A stretch of 64,000 nucleotides of DNA, taken from contig JAFTYE010000003.1 in the NCBI GenBank assembly GCA_017464805.1, positions 74,259-138,258 on the forward strand, read 5' to 3'. The notes under the pieces were generated by a model that made no database searches, was not told the DNA's origin, and saw only the letters and a program-made list of their open reading frames with translations. The DNA is from Clostridia bacterium. GTDB lineage: Bacteria > Bacillota > Clostridia > Oscillospirales > CAG-272. The position numbers were made by a program, and so were the translations under genes. Shown piece by piece: positions 1 to 8,975 of this stretch. The stretch's first letter is position 1; every line of letters begins with the position of its first letter.

Positions 1-1247
1 ACTACGTGCCTACCACCCTGGACTGGGAGACCGCCTCGAACGCAAACGGCCCCCAGCCCCAGCAGCTCTCCATCCCGAAGGGGCAGACCTCCTTCTCGAC
101 CAGCGGTTGGAATGCCGCTCTTGCGTATGAGTGGGTAAAGCAGACCGGTGAGCGCGTGTGGATTGTCAACTGCTCCCAGGGCGGTATGGAGATCCAGCAT
201 TTCCAGCCCACCGAGGACGGCACCCCCATCAATAACGAGTACTACCAGGCCGTTGCCGTGTTCAATGCGGCCCTCGAGACCCTGTATAAGGAGGTGGATG
301 CAGGCCACTTCGTTCTCAACCACATGGCCTACTACTGGTTCCACGGCGAGTCTAACTCCAACGACAACGAGATCAGTCTCGGCGAGTACACGGGTGCCGA
401 CAACCGCTTCAAGGCCAATCGCGGCAACCGCTACCTGGATGCCGAGGCGTACACCGAGTACTTCATCAACATGCACAAGGGCTTCATGAGCGACGTGGTC
501 TACGACCATAACGGTGTCACAAAGGAGCTGGAATACTGCGGCATCATGACCATCCGTACTAAGGACGGAGAAACCAAGAACACCTACGATCAGCTTAAGC
601 TCGTCGGTGCCCGCAATTCGGAATACTATATGGGTGCGTCCGCCGATGAGGCACTTTCCAATGTGTTCGTCGTGTCCAATGTCACCGAGCGTTGGGTCGG
701 TGAGACCTACGACGAGGAGCTCGGCTCCAATCCCGAGGCAGATGCAGCCGTCGAGGCGTATATGCTGGAGGTCTACGGCTCCGCCGCACGCTTCAAGGAG
801 ATCTTCGGCTACGATATGCCCACCACCGTCTACGAGATGCACCCCGGTGTGCACTACCTCATGCATGGGCATAACGAGATGGGTATGGACTGCGCGCGCA
901 ATTCGCTCCGTATCATTCGCTACCTGACGCCCGAGAACTGCTACGAGCTGCCGAACTACGATTATGAGGATGAGGTCATCATCCGCATTGTCGGTGAGGA
1001 CGGTATGACCGAGCTGACTGATCTCATCATCTTTGACAAAACTACCTTGAAGGCATCGGTCTGCCCGCAGATCGCGCCCCTGTACCGTCAGGTGGATGGC
1101 CTCCGTATCGAGATTGTGGGTGAGGGCTTTACCTTCGATTCGAACGTCCTGACCGCCGCCTCCCGCTCGGAGTCCTTTGTACAGTTCAAGCTATATTTCG
1201 GCGATGAGCTGTATGAGGAATATGCCTTCAACATCGAATATCGCTAA
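1..1247 (+). CDS. SASA/SGNH-like carbohydrate esterase, paralog 1 (5' truncated by window)
   Basis: The reading frame is already open at base 3, so the gene starts before the window; about 415 C-terminal residues are visible. It aligns closely with the next two genes and lacks their signal peptide and GQSN block only because of the truncation. Visible motifs are NCSQGGMEIQHF, YYWFHGESN and HYLMHGHNEMG, which correspond to the later catalytic blocks of the sialate O-acetylesterase (SASA, CE6-like) family. The last ~80 residues form a beta-rich tail shared by paralogs 1 and 2. The likely role is removal of acetyl esters from glycans outside the cell (family inference). A strong terminator follows at 1268. 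Confidence 0.8.
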   Translation, partial: YVPTTLDWETASNANGPQPQQLSIPKGQTSFSTSGWNAALAYEWVKQTGERVWIVNCSQGGMEIQHFQPTEDGTPINNEYYQAVAVFNAALETLYKEVDAGHFVLNHMAYYWFHGESNSNDNEISLGEYTGADNRFKANRGNRYLDAEAYTEYFINMHKGFMSDVVYDHNGVTKELEYCGIMTIRTKDGETKNTYDQLKLVGARNSEYYMGASADEALSNVFVVSNVTERWVGETYDEELGSNPEADAAVEAYMLEVYGSAARFKEIFGYDMPTTVYEMHPGVHYLMHGHNEMGMDCARNSLRIIRYLTPENCYELPNYDYEDEVIIRIVGEDGMTELTDLIIFDKTTLKASVCPQIAPLYRQVDGLRIEIVGEGFTFDSNVLTAASRSESFVQFKLYFGDELYEEYAFNIEYR

Positions 1248-1267
1248 TCGCTTATATCCGTATTTTC

Positions 1268-1294
1268 AAAAGGGCGGCCCTCGGCCGCCCTTTT
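1268..1294 (+). terminator. Intrinsic terminator after esterase paralog 1
   Basis: Twelve-base arms AAAAGGGCGGCC and GGCCGCCCTTTT enclose a three-base loop, and a T run ends the structure 47 bases after the stop codon. Confidence 0.85.
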
Positions 1295-1349
1295 CATTCT
1301 CCCGTTGCAGCAGAGTAAAAAATGCAACGTGAAAGAATAAAAAATGCCA

Positions 1350-1379
1350 TTGTTTTCCCGTTGCCTTCCCCTGTATAAT
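1350..1379 (+). promoter_or_regulatory. Promoter of esterase paralog 2
   Basis: TTGTTT at 1350 and TATAAT at 1374 are 18 bases apart, followed by an AGGAG site at 1425. The gene therefore appears to be transcribed separately from paralog 1. Confidence 0.6.
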
Positions 1380-1443
1380 GGGGGTAGAATATGCTCGGGA
1401 CAGTCTTTGTCTACGGGTGAAAGAAGGAGTTTATGATGAAGAA

Positions 1444-3375
1444 ATGTTAGCCTTGGCACTCTTGTCCTCCATACTACTCGGCGCGCTTGCAGGCTGTGCG
1501 CCTACCATCACGCCCGGCGGCGAGACCCCCAGCGGTGAAACATCGGACAAAACATGCACCGTCTGCGGCAAGCATCCCTGCGTTTGCCCGCCTGCTCCTG
1601 TGGTGACAGACCCCGTCTATGCCCGGACCTATCCTTACACGGATGACGAGGGCGTGGTGCATATCCGCTACCAGGATACCTACGACTTCGGCCGCGATAT
1701 TCAGGAGATCACCGATGTGGTCATCACCTCCACCGTCGCCGGAACGACCGAACAGGACCCCAATCTGCTTGTGAAGCAGAAGGACGGCCAATCTGTCTAT
1801 GCAGACGGCTGTGGCACCGCGACTGTGAAATTCCGCGGTAACCGGACCGTGAAGATCCGGGTCGACCCCTCCCCTATCAATATGCTGTTCGTCACGGGAC
1901 AGTCCAATGCCTCGGGTGATCCCGCAGGCGGTCTGAAGCCGGGCTACTCCTCGCAGTATACCGAGGATTACATCCGCTCCCCCGAGACCATGGCCTACCT
2001 GACCTGGACGGGACAGCGCGTGTCCGTTGATGTGGATGGTGACCTTGCCGACTATACGTGGGCGTGGAACAACGGCGGCACCCTGTGGCCGGATGATTCG
2101 CCCGAAACGATCAAGTTTTACGATTACAAGAGTTACATTCCCACCACCCTGAACTGGGAGACCGCCTCAAATGCGATGGGGCCCAAGCCCCAGCAATTCA
2201 GTATCCCCAAGGGGGAGGCAGGCTTTGTGACCTGCGGTTGGAACGCGGCTCTTGCTTACGAATGGGTACAGCAGACGGGTGAGCGTGTGTGGATCGTTAA
2301 CTGCTCGCAGGGCGGTATGGAGATCCAGCACTTCCAGCCTACGGGCGAGGGAGAGCCCAAGCGCAACGAATACTATCAGGCCGTGGCTGTTTTCAACGCG
2401 GCGCTGGAAACGTTGTATAAGGAAGTGGATGCCGGACACTTTGTTCTCAATCACATGGCCTACTACTGGTTTCACGGTGAGTCCAATACCGATGAAAGCA
2501 CCATCGGTGGAGAATACTTGGCGACAGACAATCGTTTTATGCGTTGGAAGGGCAACCGCTATCTGACCGCCGAGGAGTACACCGCGTACTTCACCAATAT
2601 GCATCGTGGCTTCATGCATGACGTGGTCTACGATCATAACGGTGTTAAAAAGGAACTGGAATATTGCGGCATCATGACCATCCGTGCCAATAACGATGGC
2701 AAACTCAACGATTATAGCCACTTCAAGCTCGTCGGCCCCCGCAACGCCGAATACTATGCAGGTGCCACGGACGACGAGGTCCTTGCCAATGTGTTCGTCG
2801 TGTCGAACGTCACCGAGCGTTGGGTCGGAGAGAGCTATGACACGTCCCTTGATACCAACCCCGAGGCGGATGCGGCTGTCGAAGCCTACTTCCTCGAAAC
2901 CTACGGCTCGGCCGCAAGGTTCAAGGAGATCTTCGGCTATGATATGCCTACCACGGTCTATCAGCTTCGCCCCGGCTGTCACTACCTCATGCACGGCCAC
3001 AATGAAATGGGCATGGATTGTGCGCGCAACTCGCTCCGTATCATCAATCTCCTCACCCCCGAAAACAGCTACAAGCTTGACCATTATGAGATTGAGGACA
3101 AGGCCACCGTCACCCTTTATGGCGAGGACGGTATGACTGAATTGACCGATACTGTCGTTTTCGATAAGAACACCCTGAAGGCGGTGGTCTGCCCGCAGAT
3201 CACGCCCCTTTACCGTCAGGTGGACGGCCTGCGCGTGGAAGTCGTGTCCGAGGACTTTACCTTTGATGCGAACGTTTTCACGGCAAGCTCCCGCTCCGCG
3301 TCCTTCTTGCAGTTTAATGTCTATCTCGGCGGAGAACTGTACGGCGAGTACGCCTTCAGCGTGGAGTTCCGTTGA
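1444..3375 (+). CDS. SASA/SGNH-like carbohydrate esterase lipoprotein, paralog 2 (damaged start)
   Basis: A predicted secreted lipoprotein esterase. The lipobox LAGC is followed by a Thr/Pro linker, an N-terminal domain beginning YPYTDDEGVVHIRYQDTY, the nucleophile block GQSNASG, then NCSQGGMEIQ, HGESN and HGHNEMG. It is nearly identical in its core to paralog 1, indicating recent tandem duplication. The start is odd. The well-placed ATGs at 1433 and 1436 behind AGGAG (1425) read MMKKC and stop. The paralog at 3516 has AAGAAAATGTTAGCC where this gene has AAGAAATGTTAGCC, so one A is missing. The first in-frame ATG after the lesion is 1444, giving a signal peptide with no positively charged N-terminus. 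An in-frame ATG at 1378 lies on the promoter -10 box and is unlikely. A real frameshift or an assembly error are both possible. Confidence 0.8.
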   Translation: MLALALLSSILLGALAGCAPTITPGGETPSGETSDKTCTVCGKHPCVCPPAPVVTDPVYARTYPYTDDEGVVHIRYQDTYDFGRDIQEITDVVITSTVAGTTEQDPNLLVKQKDGQSVYADGCGTATVKFRGNRTVKIRVDPSPINMLFVTGQSNASGDPAGGLKPGYSSQYTEDYIRSPETMAYLTWTGQRVSVDVDGDLADYTWAWNNGGTLWPDDSPETIKFYDYKSYIPTTLNWETASNAMGPKPQQFSIPKGEAGFVTCGWNAALAYEWVQQTGERVWIVNCSQGGMEIQHFQPTGEGEPKRNEYYQAVAVFNAALETLYKEVDAGHFVLNHMAYYWFHGESNTDESTIGGEYLATDNRFMRWKGNRYLTAEEYTAYFTNMHRGFMHDVVYDHNGVKKELEYCGIMTIRANNDGKLNDYSHFKLVGPRNAEYYAGATDDEVLANVFVVSNVTERWVGESYDTSLDTNPEADAAVEAYFLETYGSAARFKEIFGYDMPTTVYQLRPGCHYLMHGHNEMGMDCARNSLRIINLLTPENSYKLDHYEIEDKATVTLYGEDGMTELTDTVVFDKNTLKAVVCPQITPLYRQVDGLRVEVVSEDFTFDANVFTASSRSASFLQFNVYLGGELYGEYAFSVEFR

Positions 3376-3395
3376 TTCCCTAACAGTCTATTGAA

Positions 3396-3423
3396 AAAAG
3401 AGCGGCGAAAGCCGCCCTTTTTT
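3396..3423 (+). terminator. Intrinsic terminator after esterase paralog 2
   Basis: GCGGC-GAAA-GCCGC hairpin flanked by A-rich and T-rich arms, ending in a run of nine T. Confidence 0.75.
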
Positions 3424-3464
3424 ATAAAAAGACAATTCTGCGCAAAGCAAAACAGGGGTACATA

Positions 3465-3473
3465 TGGTATAAT
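3465..3473 (+). promoter_or_regulatory. Extended -10 promoter of esterase paralog 3
   Basis: TGGTATAAT is an extended -10 element; no good -35 is visible 17 bases upstream. AAGGAG precedes the ATG at 3516. Confidence 0.5.
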
Positions 3474-3515
3474 CAAGGCATCCTATCAAAACCCCATATC
3501 GGAAAGAAGGAGCCT

Positions 3516-5429
3516 ATGTTCAAGAAAATGTTAGCCTTGATGCTGTTGCCCTGCATGCTGCTTGGTACTTTTGCAGGCTGTACACCTACCACCACCACGC
3601 CCGGCGGAGAAACCCCCGGCGGCGGAGAAACCCCCGGCGGCGGAGAAACTCCCGGCGGCGGAGAAACTCCCGGCGGCGGTGAGACCGTCGAGCCCAATTA
3701 CGTGCAGACCTATCCCTACACGGATGCAGATGGTGTCGTGCATATCCGTTACCAGGACACGTATACCCTGGATGCCGCCATCACCGAGATCAAGGACGTG
3801 AATATCACCAGCTTCGTGACCGGCACGACCGAGAAGGATGAGAATCTGCTCGTGAAGCAGACCGACGGCAAGAGCGTCTACGCCGACGGCTGCGGCACCG
3901 CAACGGTGGTGGCAGGCGGCAAGGAGTATAAGATCAAGGTCGATGCCTCGCCCATCAATATGCTCTTCACCACGGGTCAGTCCAATGCCTCGGGCGATTT
4001 GACCTTTGCCGATACCGATACGCTGAACAGCTACCGCAACGATTTCGTCCGTTCCCCCGCCACCATGGCTTACCTCACCCAGACCGATCAGCTGGTGTCG
4101 GTGGATCCCGAGGCGGATCAGCTCCTATACGAGGAGTACGGCATGCAGATTGGTGCAAACCGCGTATATAAGCATTACAGCCGTTACGTCCCCACTACTC
4201 TGGACTGGGAGACTACGGGCAACGAGCAGGGCTGTGACCCCCGGGTGCTGACCCAGGCATCCACTTCCTTCTACGGCGCGGGCTGGTCTGCCTCGCTTGC
4301 AAAGGAGTGGATCGAGCAGACGGGTGAGCGCGTGTGGATTGTCAACTGCTCCCATGGCGCGATGGAGATCCAGCAGTTCCTTCCCATCGAGGACGGCAAC
4401 GATACGCCCAAGAGAAACGAGTATTATCAGGCGATCGCGGTCTTTAACGCGGCTCTTGAAACCCTGTATAAGGAGATCGACGCAGGACACTTTACGCTCC
4501 ACCACATGGCCTACTACTGGTATCAGGGTGAGGCAAACTCCTATGAGCGCGAAGTGGGCGGTAAGGAATATGTTGGCGGTTTGACGAGTTTTATCAATTA
4601 CTATGATCGCGGTTGTCGCTACACCACCTCTGCCGAGTACGTCGAGCTGTTCACCAAGGTCCATACCGGCTTTATGAACGACGTGGTTTACAACCATAAC
4701 GGCGTGGAAAAGAAGCTGGAATACTGTGGTCTGATGACCGTCCGCACCAATGAGGATGACGGAGTCAACACCATGGGACAGGTCAAGATGACCGGTGTGC
4801 GTACCGCGCATTACTACATGGGTGGCGTGACCGAGGGTGTGCTCTCCAATGTGTTCGTCGTATCCAATCTCACTGAGAAGTGGACGGGTGAGTCCGCCGA
4901 AGAAGCCGACGCGAACGTCGAGGCCTATTTCCTGGAAAAGTACGGCTCCGCTGAAGCCTTTCGTGAAAAAATGGGCTACGATATGCCCACCACCTCTTAT
5001 GAGGTACACCCCAACGCCCACTACAACATGTGCGGTCATAACGAGCTTGGTCAGGATTGCGCGCAGAACTCGCTCCGCCTGATTAACAAGCTCAACCCCG
5101 ATGCCCCCTATCGCCTGTCCTACGAGGAAAGCGAGGAGGAGGCCGTCCCCGTGCTGATCTCCGAAAACGGCTACGGGAGGATCAAGACCTCGGTCAAGCT
5201 GTACGAAAAGGAAGTGGACGGCGAGACCGTGTACGAAAGTGTGGTATTTCCGCAATTCGAAGCCATCATTGATCTTGCAAGCGGCCTCGAAACGCGTGTG
5301 AACACCGAGGGCTTTACTTGGGAGAACTACGTTCTGAAAACAACAAATAAGAGCCTGAAGAAGGTGTCCCTTACCGTCACGTACGAGGGTGTGGACTACA
5401 ACTTCGAGCTTTCGGTATCCTACCGATAA
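3516..5429 (+). CDS. SASA/SGNH-like carbohydrate esterase lipoprotein, paralog 3
   Basis: 637 residues. A signal peptide with a KK N-region ends in the lipobox FAGC (Cys about residue 21), so the enzyme should be a lipid-anchored surface protein. A Gly/Glu/Thr/Pro linker of tandem GGGETP units (residues ~28-52) separates the anchor from the catalytic part. Motifs: GQSNASG with the probable nucleophile Ser156, NCSHGAMEIQ, YYWYQGEAN at 333-341, and HYNMCGHNELG with His502 and His508 as candidates for the catalytic His. This is the order expected for SASA/CE6 acetylesterases. It is more divergent from paralogs 1 and 2 than they are from each other. Start chosen from AAGGAG seven bases upstream. 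Substrate unknown; sialic-acid or xylan O-acetyl groups are typical for the family. Confidence 0.87.
   Translation: MFKKMLALMLLPCMLLGTFAGCTPTTTTPGGETPGGGETPGGGETPGGGETPGGGETVEPNYVQTYPYTDADGVVHIRYQDTYTLDAAITEIKDVNITSFVTGTTEKDENLLVKQTDGKSVYADGCGTATVVAGGKEYKIKVDASPINMLFTTGQSNASGDLTFADTDTLNSYRNDFVRSPATMAYLTQTDQLVSVDPEADQLLYEEYGMQIGANRVYKHYSRYVPTTLDWETTGNEQGCDPRVLTQASTSFYGAGWSASLAKEWIEQTGERVWIVNCSHGAMEIQQFLPIEDGNDTPKRNEYYQAIAVFNAALETLYKEIDAGHFTLHHMAYYWYQGEANSYEREVGGKEYVGGLTSFINYYDRGCRYTTSAEYVELFTKVHTGFMNDVVYNHNGVEKKLEYCGLMTVRTNEDDGVNTMGQVKMTGVRTAHYYMGGVTEGVLSNVFVVSNLTEKWTGESAEEADANVEAYFLEKYGSAEAFREKMGYDMPTTSYEVHPNAHYNMCGHNELGQDCAQNSLRLINKLNPDAPYRLSYEESEEEAVPVLISENGYGRIKTSVKLYEKEVDGETVYESVVFPQFEAIIDLASGLETRVNTEGFTWENYVLKTTNKSLKKVSLTVTYEGVDYNFELSVSYR
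3600..3685 (+). repeat. 18-bp tandem minisatellite encoding GGGETP linker
   Basis: About four and a half copies of an 18-base unit (GGCGGCGGAGAAACTCCC and near-identical variants) inside the esterase gene. Each copy adds six residues, so copy-number change keeps the frame and only changes linker length. Confidence 0.85.
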
Positions 5430-5437
5430 AACAAAGG

Positions 5438-5465
5438 GCGACCGCCGTAAGGCGGTCGCTTTTTT
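5438..5465 (+). terminator. Intrinsic terminator after esterase paralog 3
   Basis: GCGACCGCC-GTAA-GGCGGTCGC stem with nine perfect pairs followed by six T. Confidence 0.9.
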
Positions 5466-5486
5466 GTGCGGAAAGTGCGGTTTTTA

Positions 5487-5515
5487 TTGACGGCGCACCC
5501 TTCGTGTTGTATAAT
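5487..5515 (+). promoter_or_regulatory. Promoter of esterase paralog 4
   Basis: TTGACG at 5487 and TATAAT at 5510 with a 17-base spacer; the gene begins 30 bases downstream. Confidence 0.8.
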
Positions 5516-5544
5516 AAAGAAAAGCATACGCAAGGAGAAGAAGA

Positions 5545-7767
5545 ATGGAACGGCAATACGTTAGGCGATATCCCTATACCGATGAGCAGGGAGTGCTTCA
5601 CCTCACCTATCAGGAGAGGCACGCTTTCCCCTGTCCGATCTCTACCGTCGCTGACGTGCACATCACCAGCCGCATCGCGGGTACGGATACGCCCGACCCC
5701 TGCCTGCTTGTGCGGGAAGGGGAGAGAGGTGTTTACGCCAAAGGCTGCGGAACGGCCAAGGTACACCTCGCGGATGGCTCTTGCGTGAAGGTTTCGGTGC
5801 ACGCTGCACCGCTGAATTTGCTCTTGGTTACGGGGCAGTCCAATGCCTCCGCGGACGCGAGCTTCTGGTCACAGTCCAAGAACCCCGTCGAGCGCGCGTA
5901 TGCGGAACAATATCACCACACCTACGCCGACTACTACGTCCGTACCCGACCGGGCAAGGCCTATTTCACCTGGACGGGGCAGGCACTCTCCTTGACCGAT
6001 GGCGTAGGACACGCGCCTGCGGAATACGTTTCCACCACCCTGGATTGGGAGAGCGCGCATGCTGACATGGGGGCCGACCCTCGGCAGTTCAGCATTCCGA
6101 GAGGGAAGACTTCCTTCCCGAGTGCAGGCTGGAGCGCGGCTCTCGCCCACGAATGGGTCGAGCAGACGAACGAGAGCGTCTGGGTCGTCAACGCCTCCCA
6201 CGGCGGCCGCGCGATCGAGTTTTTTAAGCCGAGCGAGAACGGCACGCCCGTCGATAATGAGTATTATCAGGCGGTCGCGGTCTTTCGCCTCGCCCTTGAA
6301 ACAATCTACCGCGAGATCGACGCGGGGCATTTCACCCTACACCACTTCTTCTACTACTGGTACCACGGCGGCGGAGACAGCTTCAACCCCGACGACTACT
6401 ATTACGACCGCTTTGCCGAGTTGCACGCCGCCATGAAGCGAGATGTGGTCTTTGACCATGCGGGCGTGCGGCGGGAACTGGAATTTTGCGGCCTGTTTTG
6501 CAACCGTTCCAAATTTGACGAGCAGGGCAACGGCACTGCCGAATGCTACCTCAACGGCCCCCGCCTTGCCCAATATTATGCCGCCTCGGAGAAAAAGGGC
6601 ATCTTCTCGGACGTCTACTTCCTCTCAAACGTTACCGAAAAGTGGACGGACGGTGACAAAAATGTCGAGCGGTATTTTCTCGATACCTATGGCTCGCCCG
6701 AGAAATTCGAGGAGCTGTTCGGTTATCCCATGCCCACCACCTGCTTTGAACTGCATCCCACCTGTCACTACCTCATGCAGGGGCATAACGAGATGGGCAT
6801 GGATTGCGCGCGCAACACCCTGCGCCTTCTGAACCTTCTCGATCCCTCGGATGCCTACCGTCATACCTATCCTGAGGCGGACTGCACCGTGCGCCTGCTT
6901 TCGCAGGACGGCTGCACTGAGATCACCGACTCAATCGGCCTTGACGAAACGAATGTGGCGGTCGTCTACCCCGAGGTCAGTCCCGTTTATTACACCGCCC
7001 TTGGTGTGGAGCTTTCGGTGGAGGGCGAGGGATTTGTCCTTGACTCTCTGTTCAAGCTCCGCCGCACCGATCCCACAAGGCGTGAGGTGCGCCTTTCGGT
7101 GACCGTCGGCGGCAAGCGGTGCAGGGAATACACCCTGCGTGTGAACGAGGCTTCTTTCTTCCATACACATCTGCCCTACTTCGATCAGCCGGGCTTTGAC
7201 GATGAGGGCTACTGGCATTGCAATTTTTACGGCATGCACGAGCCGTGGTCGGTTGGATACCTGACCTTTTCGGATAAGACCTATATCCCCTACCACATGT
7301 TCTCAAACGGCTGGCTGACCTCTGCTGTCAAGGGCTACAAAAAGCCCGAGGGCGGCATTCTTGCCAAACTGTGGTACGTTGGCATTTCTCCTTCTACCGA
7401 GCTTGCCCCCGCTATCTGCTACACGGCGGAGCGGGACGGCGTGCTTACGCTCGGGGCCACCCAGTTCAGTGCGGGTTGTAACCGTCTGTGCGAGGATCCG
7501 CCAAGAGGTGTCTTTCTCGCCGTTGCTCGCAACGGGGACATGGTCTGGCCCTCCACGGGCGGGTCGCTTGCAGGAGAGAAGACCGATTGGTTCTTTGCGT
7601 CCACCGAGGCCGCCGAGCCGATTTCGCTTGCCGAGCGCCTTGGTGCGGTGCGTATCCCCGTGAAAAAGGGGGATCTTGTACAATTCTGCTTCGGCCGTGA
7701 GTGCGCCACCGAGATCAAGGCGTATGCCCAGCCGATCCTATTCCCCTCTGTTTGCTACGAGGATTAA
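5545..7767 (+). CDS. SASA-like esterase paralog 4, no signal peptide, extra C-terminal domain
   Basis: 740 residues. The protein starts directly at the mature N-terminal domain (MERQYVRRYPYTDEQGVLHL) with no signal peptide or lipobox, so it should be cytoplasmic or exported in another way. GQSNASA (around residue 98) and HYLMQGHNEMG are kept, but the block that reads HGESN or QGEAN in the siblings is HGGGDS here. A ~210-residue C-terminal extension (about residues 530-740), absent from the siblings, begins SFFHTHLPYFDQPGF and is rich in aromatic and Gly residues; it resembles a beta-sandwich binding domain but was not recognised. It may act on imported oligosaccharides or be catalytically altered. 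AAGGAG about ten bases upstream supports the start. It shares a terminator with the convergent gap gene. Confidence 0.8.
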   Translation: MERQYVRRYPYTDEQGVLHLTYQERHAFPCPISTVADVHITSRIAGTDTPDPCLLVREGERGVYAKGCGTAKVHLADGSCVKVSVHAAPLNLLLVTGQSNASADASFWSQSKNPVERAYAEQYHHTYADYYVRTRPGKAYFTWTGQALSLTDGVGHAPAEYVSTTLDWESAHADMGADPRQFSIPRGKTSFPSAGWSAALAHEWVEQTNESVWVVNASHGGRAIEFFKPSENGTPVDNEYYQAVAVFRLALETIYREIDAGHFTLHHFFYYWYHGGGDSFNPDDYYYDRFAELHAAMKRDVVFDHAGVRRELEFCGLFCNRSKFDEQGNGTAECYLNGPRLAQYYAASEKKGIFSDVYFLSNVTEKWTDGDKNVERYFLDTYGSPEKFEELFGYPMPTTCFELHPTCHYLMQGHNEMGMDCARNTLRLLNLLDPSDAYRHTYPEADCTVRLLSQDGCTEITDSIGLDETNVAVVYPEVSPVYYTALGVELSVEGEGFVLDSLFKLRRTDPTRREVRLSVTVGGKRCREYTLRVNEASFFHTHLPYFDQPGFDDEGYWHCNFYGMHEPWSVGYLTFSDKTYIPYHMFSNGWLTSAVKGYKKPEGGILAKLWYVGISPSTELAPAICYTAERDGVLTLGATQFSAGCNRLCEDPPRGVFLAVARNGDMVWPSTGGSLAGEKTDWFFASTEAAEPISLAERLGAVRIPVKKGDLVQFCFGRECATEIKAYAQPILFPSVCYED

Positions 7768-7772
7768 AAAAC

Positions 7773-7804
7773 AACAACGGCACTCCCGTGGGAGTGCCGT
7801 TGTT
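7773..7804. terminator. Bidirectional terminator between esterase 4 and gap
   Basis: Fifteen perfect pairs (AACAACGGCACTCCC / GGGAGTGCCGTTGTT) with a two-base loop and A/T-rich flanks on both sides, between convergent genes. Confidence 0.9.
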
Positions 7805-7811
7805 TATGCTC

Positions 7812-8828
7812 TTACAGTTCAGCGAAATACTTGATGGTTCTGACCATCTGGCTGGTGTAGGAGTTCTCATTGTCGTACCAGGAAACGACCTGAACCTGAT
7901 AAGTGTCGTCGTCGATCTTGGTAACCATGGTCTGGGTAGCGTCAAACAGAGAACCGTAGGAAATGCCGATCACGTCGGAGGATACGATCTGATCCTCGTT
8001 GTAGCCGAAGGAAGCGGAAGCGGCAGCCTTCATAGCGGCATTGATGCCTTCCTTGGTTACGTCCTTGCCCTTCACAACGGCAACCAGAATGGTGGTGGAG
8101 CCGGTGCAGGTAGGAACACGCTGTGCGGAGCCGATCAGCTTGCCGTTCAGTTCGGGGATAACCAGGCCGATTGCCTTAGCGGCACCGGTGGAGTTGGGAA
8201 CGATGTTCTGCGCGCCTGCACGAGCACGGCGAAGATCGCCCTTTCTGTGGGGGCCGTCCAGGATCATCTGGTCGCCGGTGTAAGCGTGAACGGTGGTCAT
8301 GATACCGCTCAGAACGGGTGCGTAGTCGTTCAGAGCCTTTGCCATGGGAGCGAGGCAGTTGGTGGTGCAGGAAGCAGCGGAAATGATCTGGTCTTCCTTC
8401 GTCAAGGTCTTCTCGTTAACCGAGAACACGATGGTCTTGAGGTCGTTGCCGGCAGGAGCGGAGATAACGACCTTCTTGGCACCTGCGTTGATGTGTGCCA
8501 TGGACTTCTCCTTGGAGCAGTAGAAGCCGGTGCACTCCAGAACTACGTCAACGCCCAGCTGACCCCAAGGGCAGTTGGCGGCATCCTTCTCGGCGTAGAT
8601 CTTCAGGGTCTTACCATCTACGGTAATGGTGCCTGCCTCATCGTCAGCCTCGACGACGTGACCGTCGTAACGACCCTGTGCGGTGTCGTACTTCAGAAGG
8701 TGAGCAAGCATTTTGGGGCTGGTCAAGTCGTTGATGGCAACGATCTCGTAGCCCTCTGCACCGAACATCTGACGGAATGCCAGACGGCCGATACGGCCAA
8801 AGCCGTTAATCGCAACTTTTACAGACAT
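7812..8828 (-). CDS. gap: Glyceraldehyde-3-phosphate dehydrogenase, type I
   Basis: 338 residues, the usual length. It catalyses the NAD-dependent oxidative phosphorylation of glyceraldehyde 3-phosphate in glycolysis. The N-terminal Rossmann motif INGFGRIGR, the NAD-type segment NDLTSPK, the catalytic block [12 protein letters not shown] (nucleophile is the first Cys), and the C-terminal SWYDNENSY are all intact. GGAGG sits ten bases before the ATG. It has its own promoter and a leader of about 60 bases, so it is probably a single-gene, highly expressed unit and not part of the operon upstream. Confidence 0.98.
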   Translation of the reverse strand: MSVKVAINGFGRIGRLAFRQMFGAEGYEIVAINDLTSPKMLAHLLKYDTAQGRYDGHVVEADDEAGTITVDGKTLKIYAEKDAANCPWGQLGVDVVLECTGFYCSKEKSMAHINAGAKKVVISAPAGNDLKTIVFSVNEKTLTKEDQIISAASCTTNCLAPMAKALNDYAPVLSGIMTTVHAYTGDQMILDGPHRKGDLRRARAGAQNIVPNSTGAAKAIGLVIPELNGKLIGSAQRVPTCTGSTTILVAVVKGKDVTKEGINAAMKAAASASFGYNEDQIVSSDVIGISYGSLFDATQTMVTKIDDDTYQVQVVSWYDNENSYTSQMVRTIKYFAEL

Positions 8829-8893
8829 GTTGGTATCCTCCGTATATTATAAAAAATTTTTTGACAAGGGAAAGGATTTTTTCAATCCAAGTT

Positions 8894-8922
8894 ATTATAG
8901 CACGAATCGGTCGTCTATGCAA
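8894..8922 (-). promoter_or_regulatory. Promoter of gap
   Basis: On the minus strand TTGCAT and TATAAT are 17 bases apart, about 65 bases before the ATG. Confidence 0.7.
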
Positions 8923-8975
8923 GGGGTTTGTTAAATTTTTCCCATTTTTGTAACAATTTACAGGAAAATGACAGC

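Noticed and set aside
1433-1450. Phase variation by slippage at the start of esterase paralog 2
   Set aside because: The tract is only three or four A, too short for frequent slippage; kept as a lesion or error instead.
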